Of a stretch of 5,099 nucleotides of DNA, positions 5,057 to 5,099 are shown in pieces. Each line of letters starts with the position of its first letter. Position 1 is the stretch's first letter. This DNA is from Deltaproteobacteria bacterium (GTDB taxonomy: Bacteria > Myxococcota_A > UBA796 > UBA2385). The stretch lies in contig RFKJ01000325.1 in the NCBI GenBank assembly GCA_003694325.1, forward strand, positions 1 through 5,099, given 5' to 3'. The translations under genes were made by a program, and so were the position numbers. The notes beneath the pieces are model-generated. The model ran no database searches. It had not been told where the DNA came from and saw only the letters and a program-made list of their open reading frames with translations.

Positions 5057-5099
5057 GGTGATCTCCGATGGGTTCAGTGTGGGGGGGGGAGAGGAAGGA
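5057..5099 (-). promoter_or_regulatory. Leader of the protease gene with ribosome site and C9 homopolymer
   Basis: The 43 bases upstream of the protease ATG hold GGAG at 5063-5066 (minus strand) as ribosome site. Further upstream is an unbroken run of nine C on the minus strand (5081-5089, G on plus), next to a pyrimidine-rich stretch. No promoter can be named; it probably lies beyond 5099. Confidence 0.5.

Overview
The window is GC-rich (estimated by eye, not counted) and densely coding, and every gene I can support lies on the minus strand. High GC, a near-perfect sigma-54 promoter, a lipoprotein and a secreted metzincin protease together suggest a Gram-negative of the Myxococcota/Deltaproteobacteria type. 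That placement is inference: no marker gene is present.

Layout in transcription order (right to left). (1) 5056-3986: a secreted zinc metalloprotease (signal peptide, HExxHxxGxxH, Met-turn, CARDB-like C-terminal part), with a short leader holding a nine-base homopolymer. (2) 3985-3871: a 115-base gap with two stem-loops, a GC-rich 11-bp hairpin just after the protease stop and a perfect 27-bp inverted repeat just before the next gene. (3) 3870-433: a tightly packed cluster cbiB - cbiZ - cobD - btuF-like whose junctions all overlap. (4) 432-205: a 228-base gap containing a textbook sigma-54 (-24/-12) promoter and, upstream of it, three TGCGCA motifs repeating every 11 bp. (5) 204-1: the first 68 codons of a lipoprotein that runs off the window.

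The corrinoid cluster makes biochemical sense as a salvage or remodelling module. CbiZ hydrolyses the amide bond of adenosylcobinamide, giving adenosylcobyric acid. CobD makes (R)-1-amino-2-propanol phosphate from threonine phosphate. CbiB joins these to give adenosylcobinamide phosphate, which re-enters nucleotide-loop assembly. The fourth protein belongs to the BtuF-like corrinoid-binding family but shows no signal peptide at the start favoured by the gene overlap, so where it works is an open question. Genes for loop assembly (cobU/cobP, cobS, cobT), for the BtuCD transporter, and a cobalamin riboswitch are not seen here.

The most notable items are the sigma-54 promoter with its phased upstream array, the long perfect palindrome ahead of cbiB, and the signal-less BtuF-like protein. 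I did not find a clearly undescribed multi-gene system.
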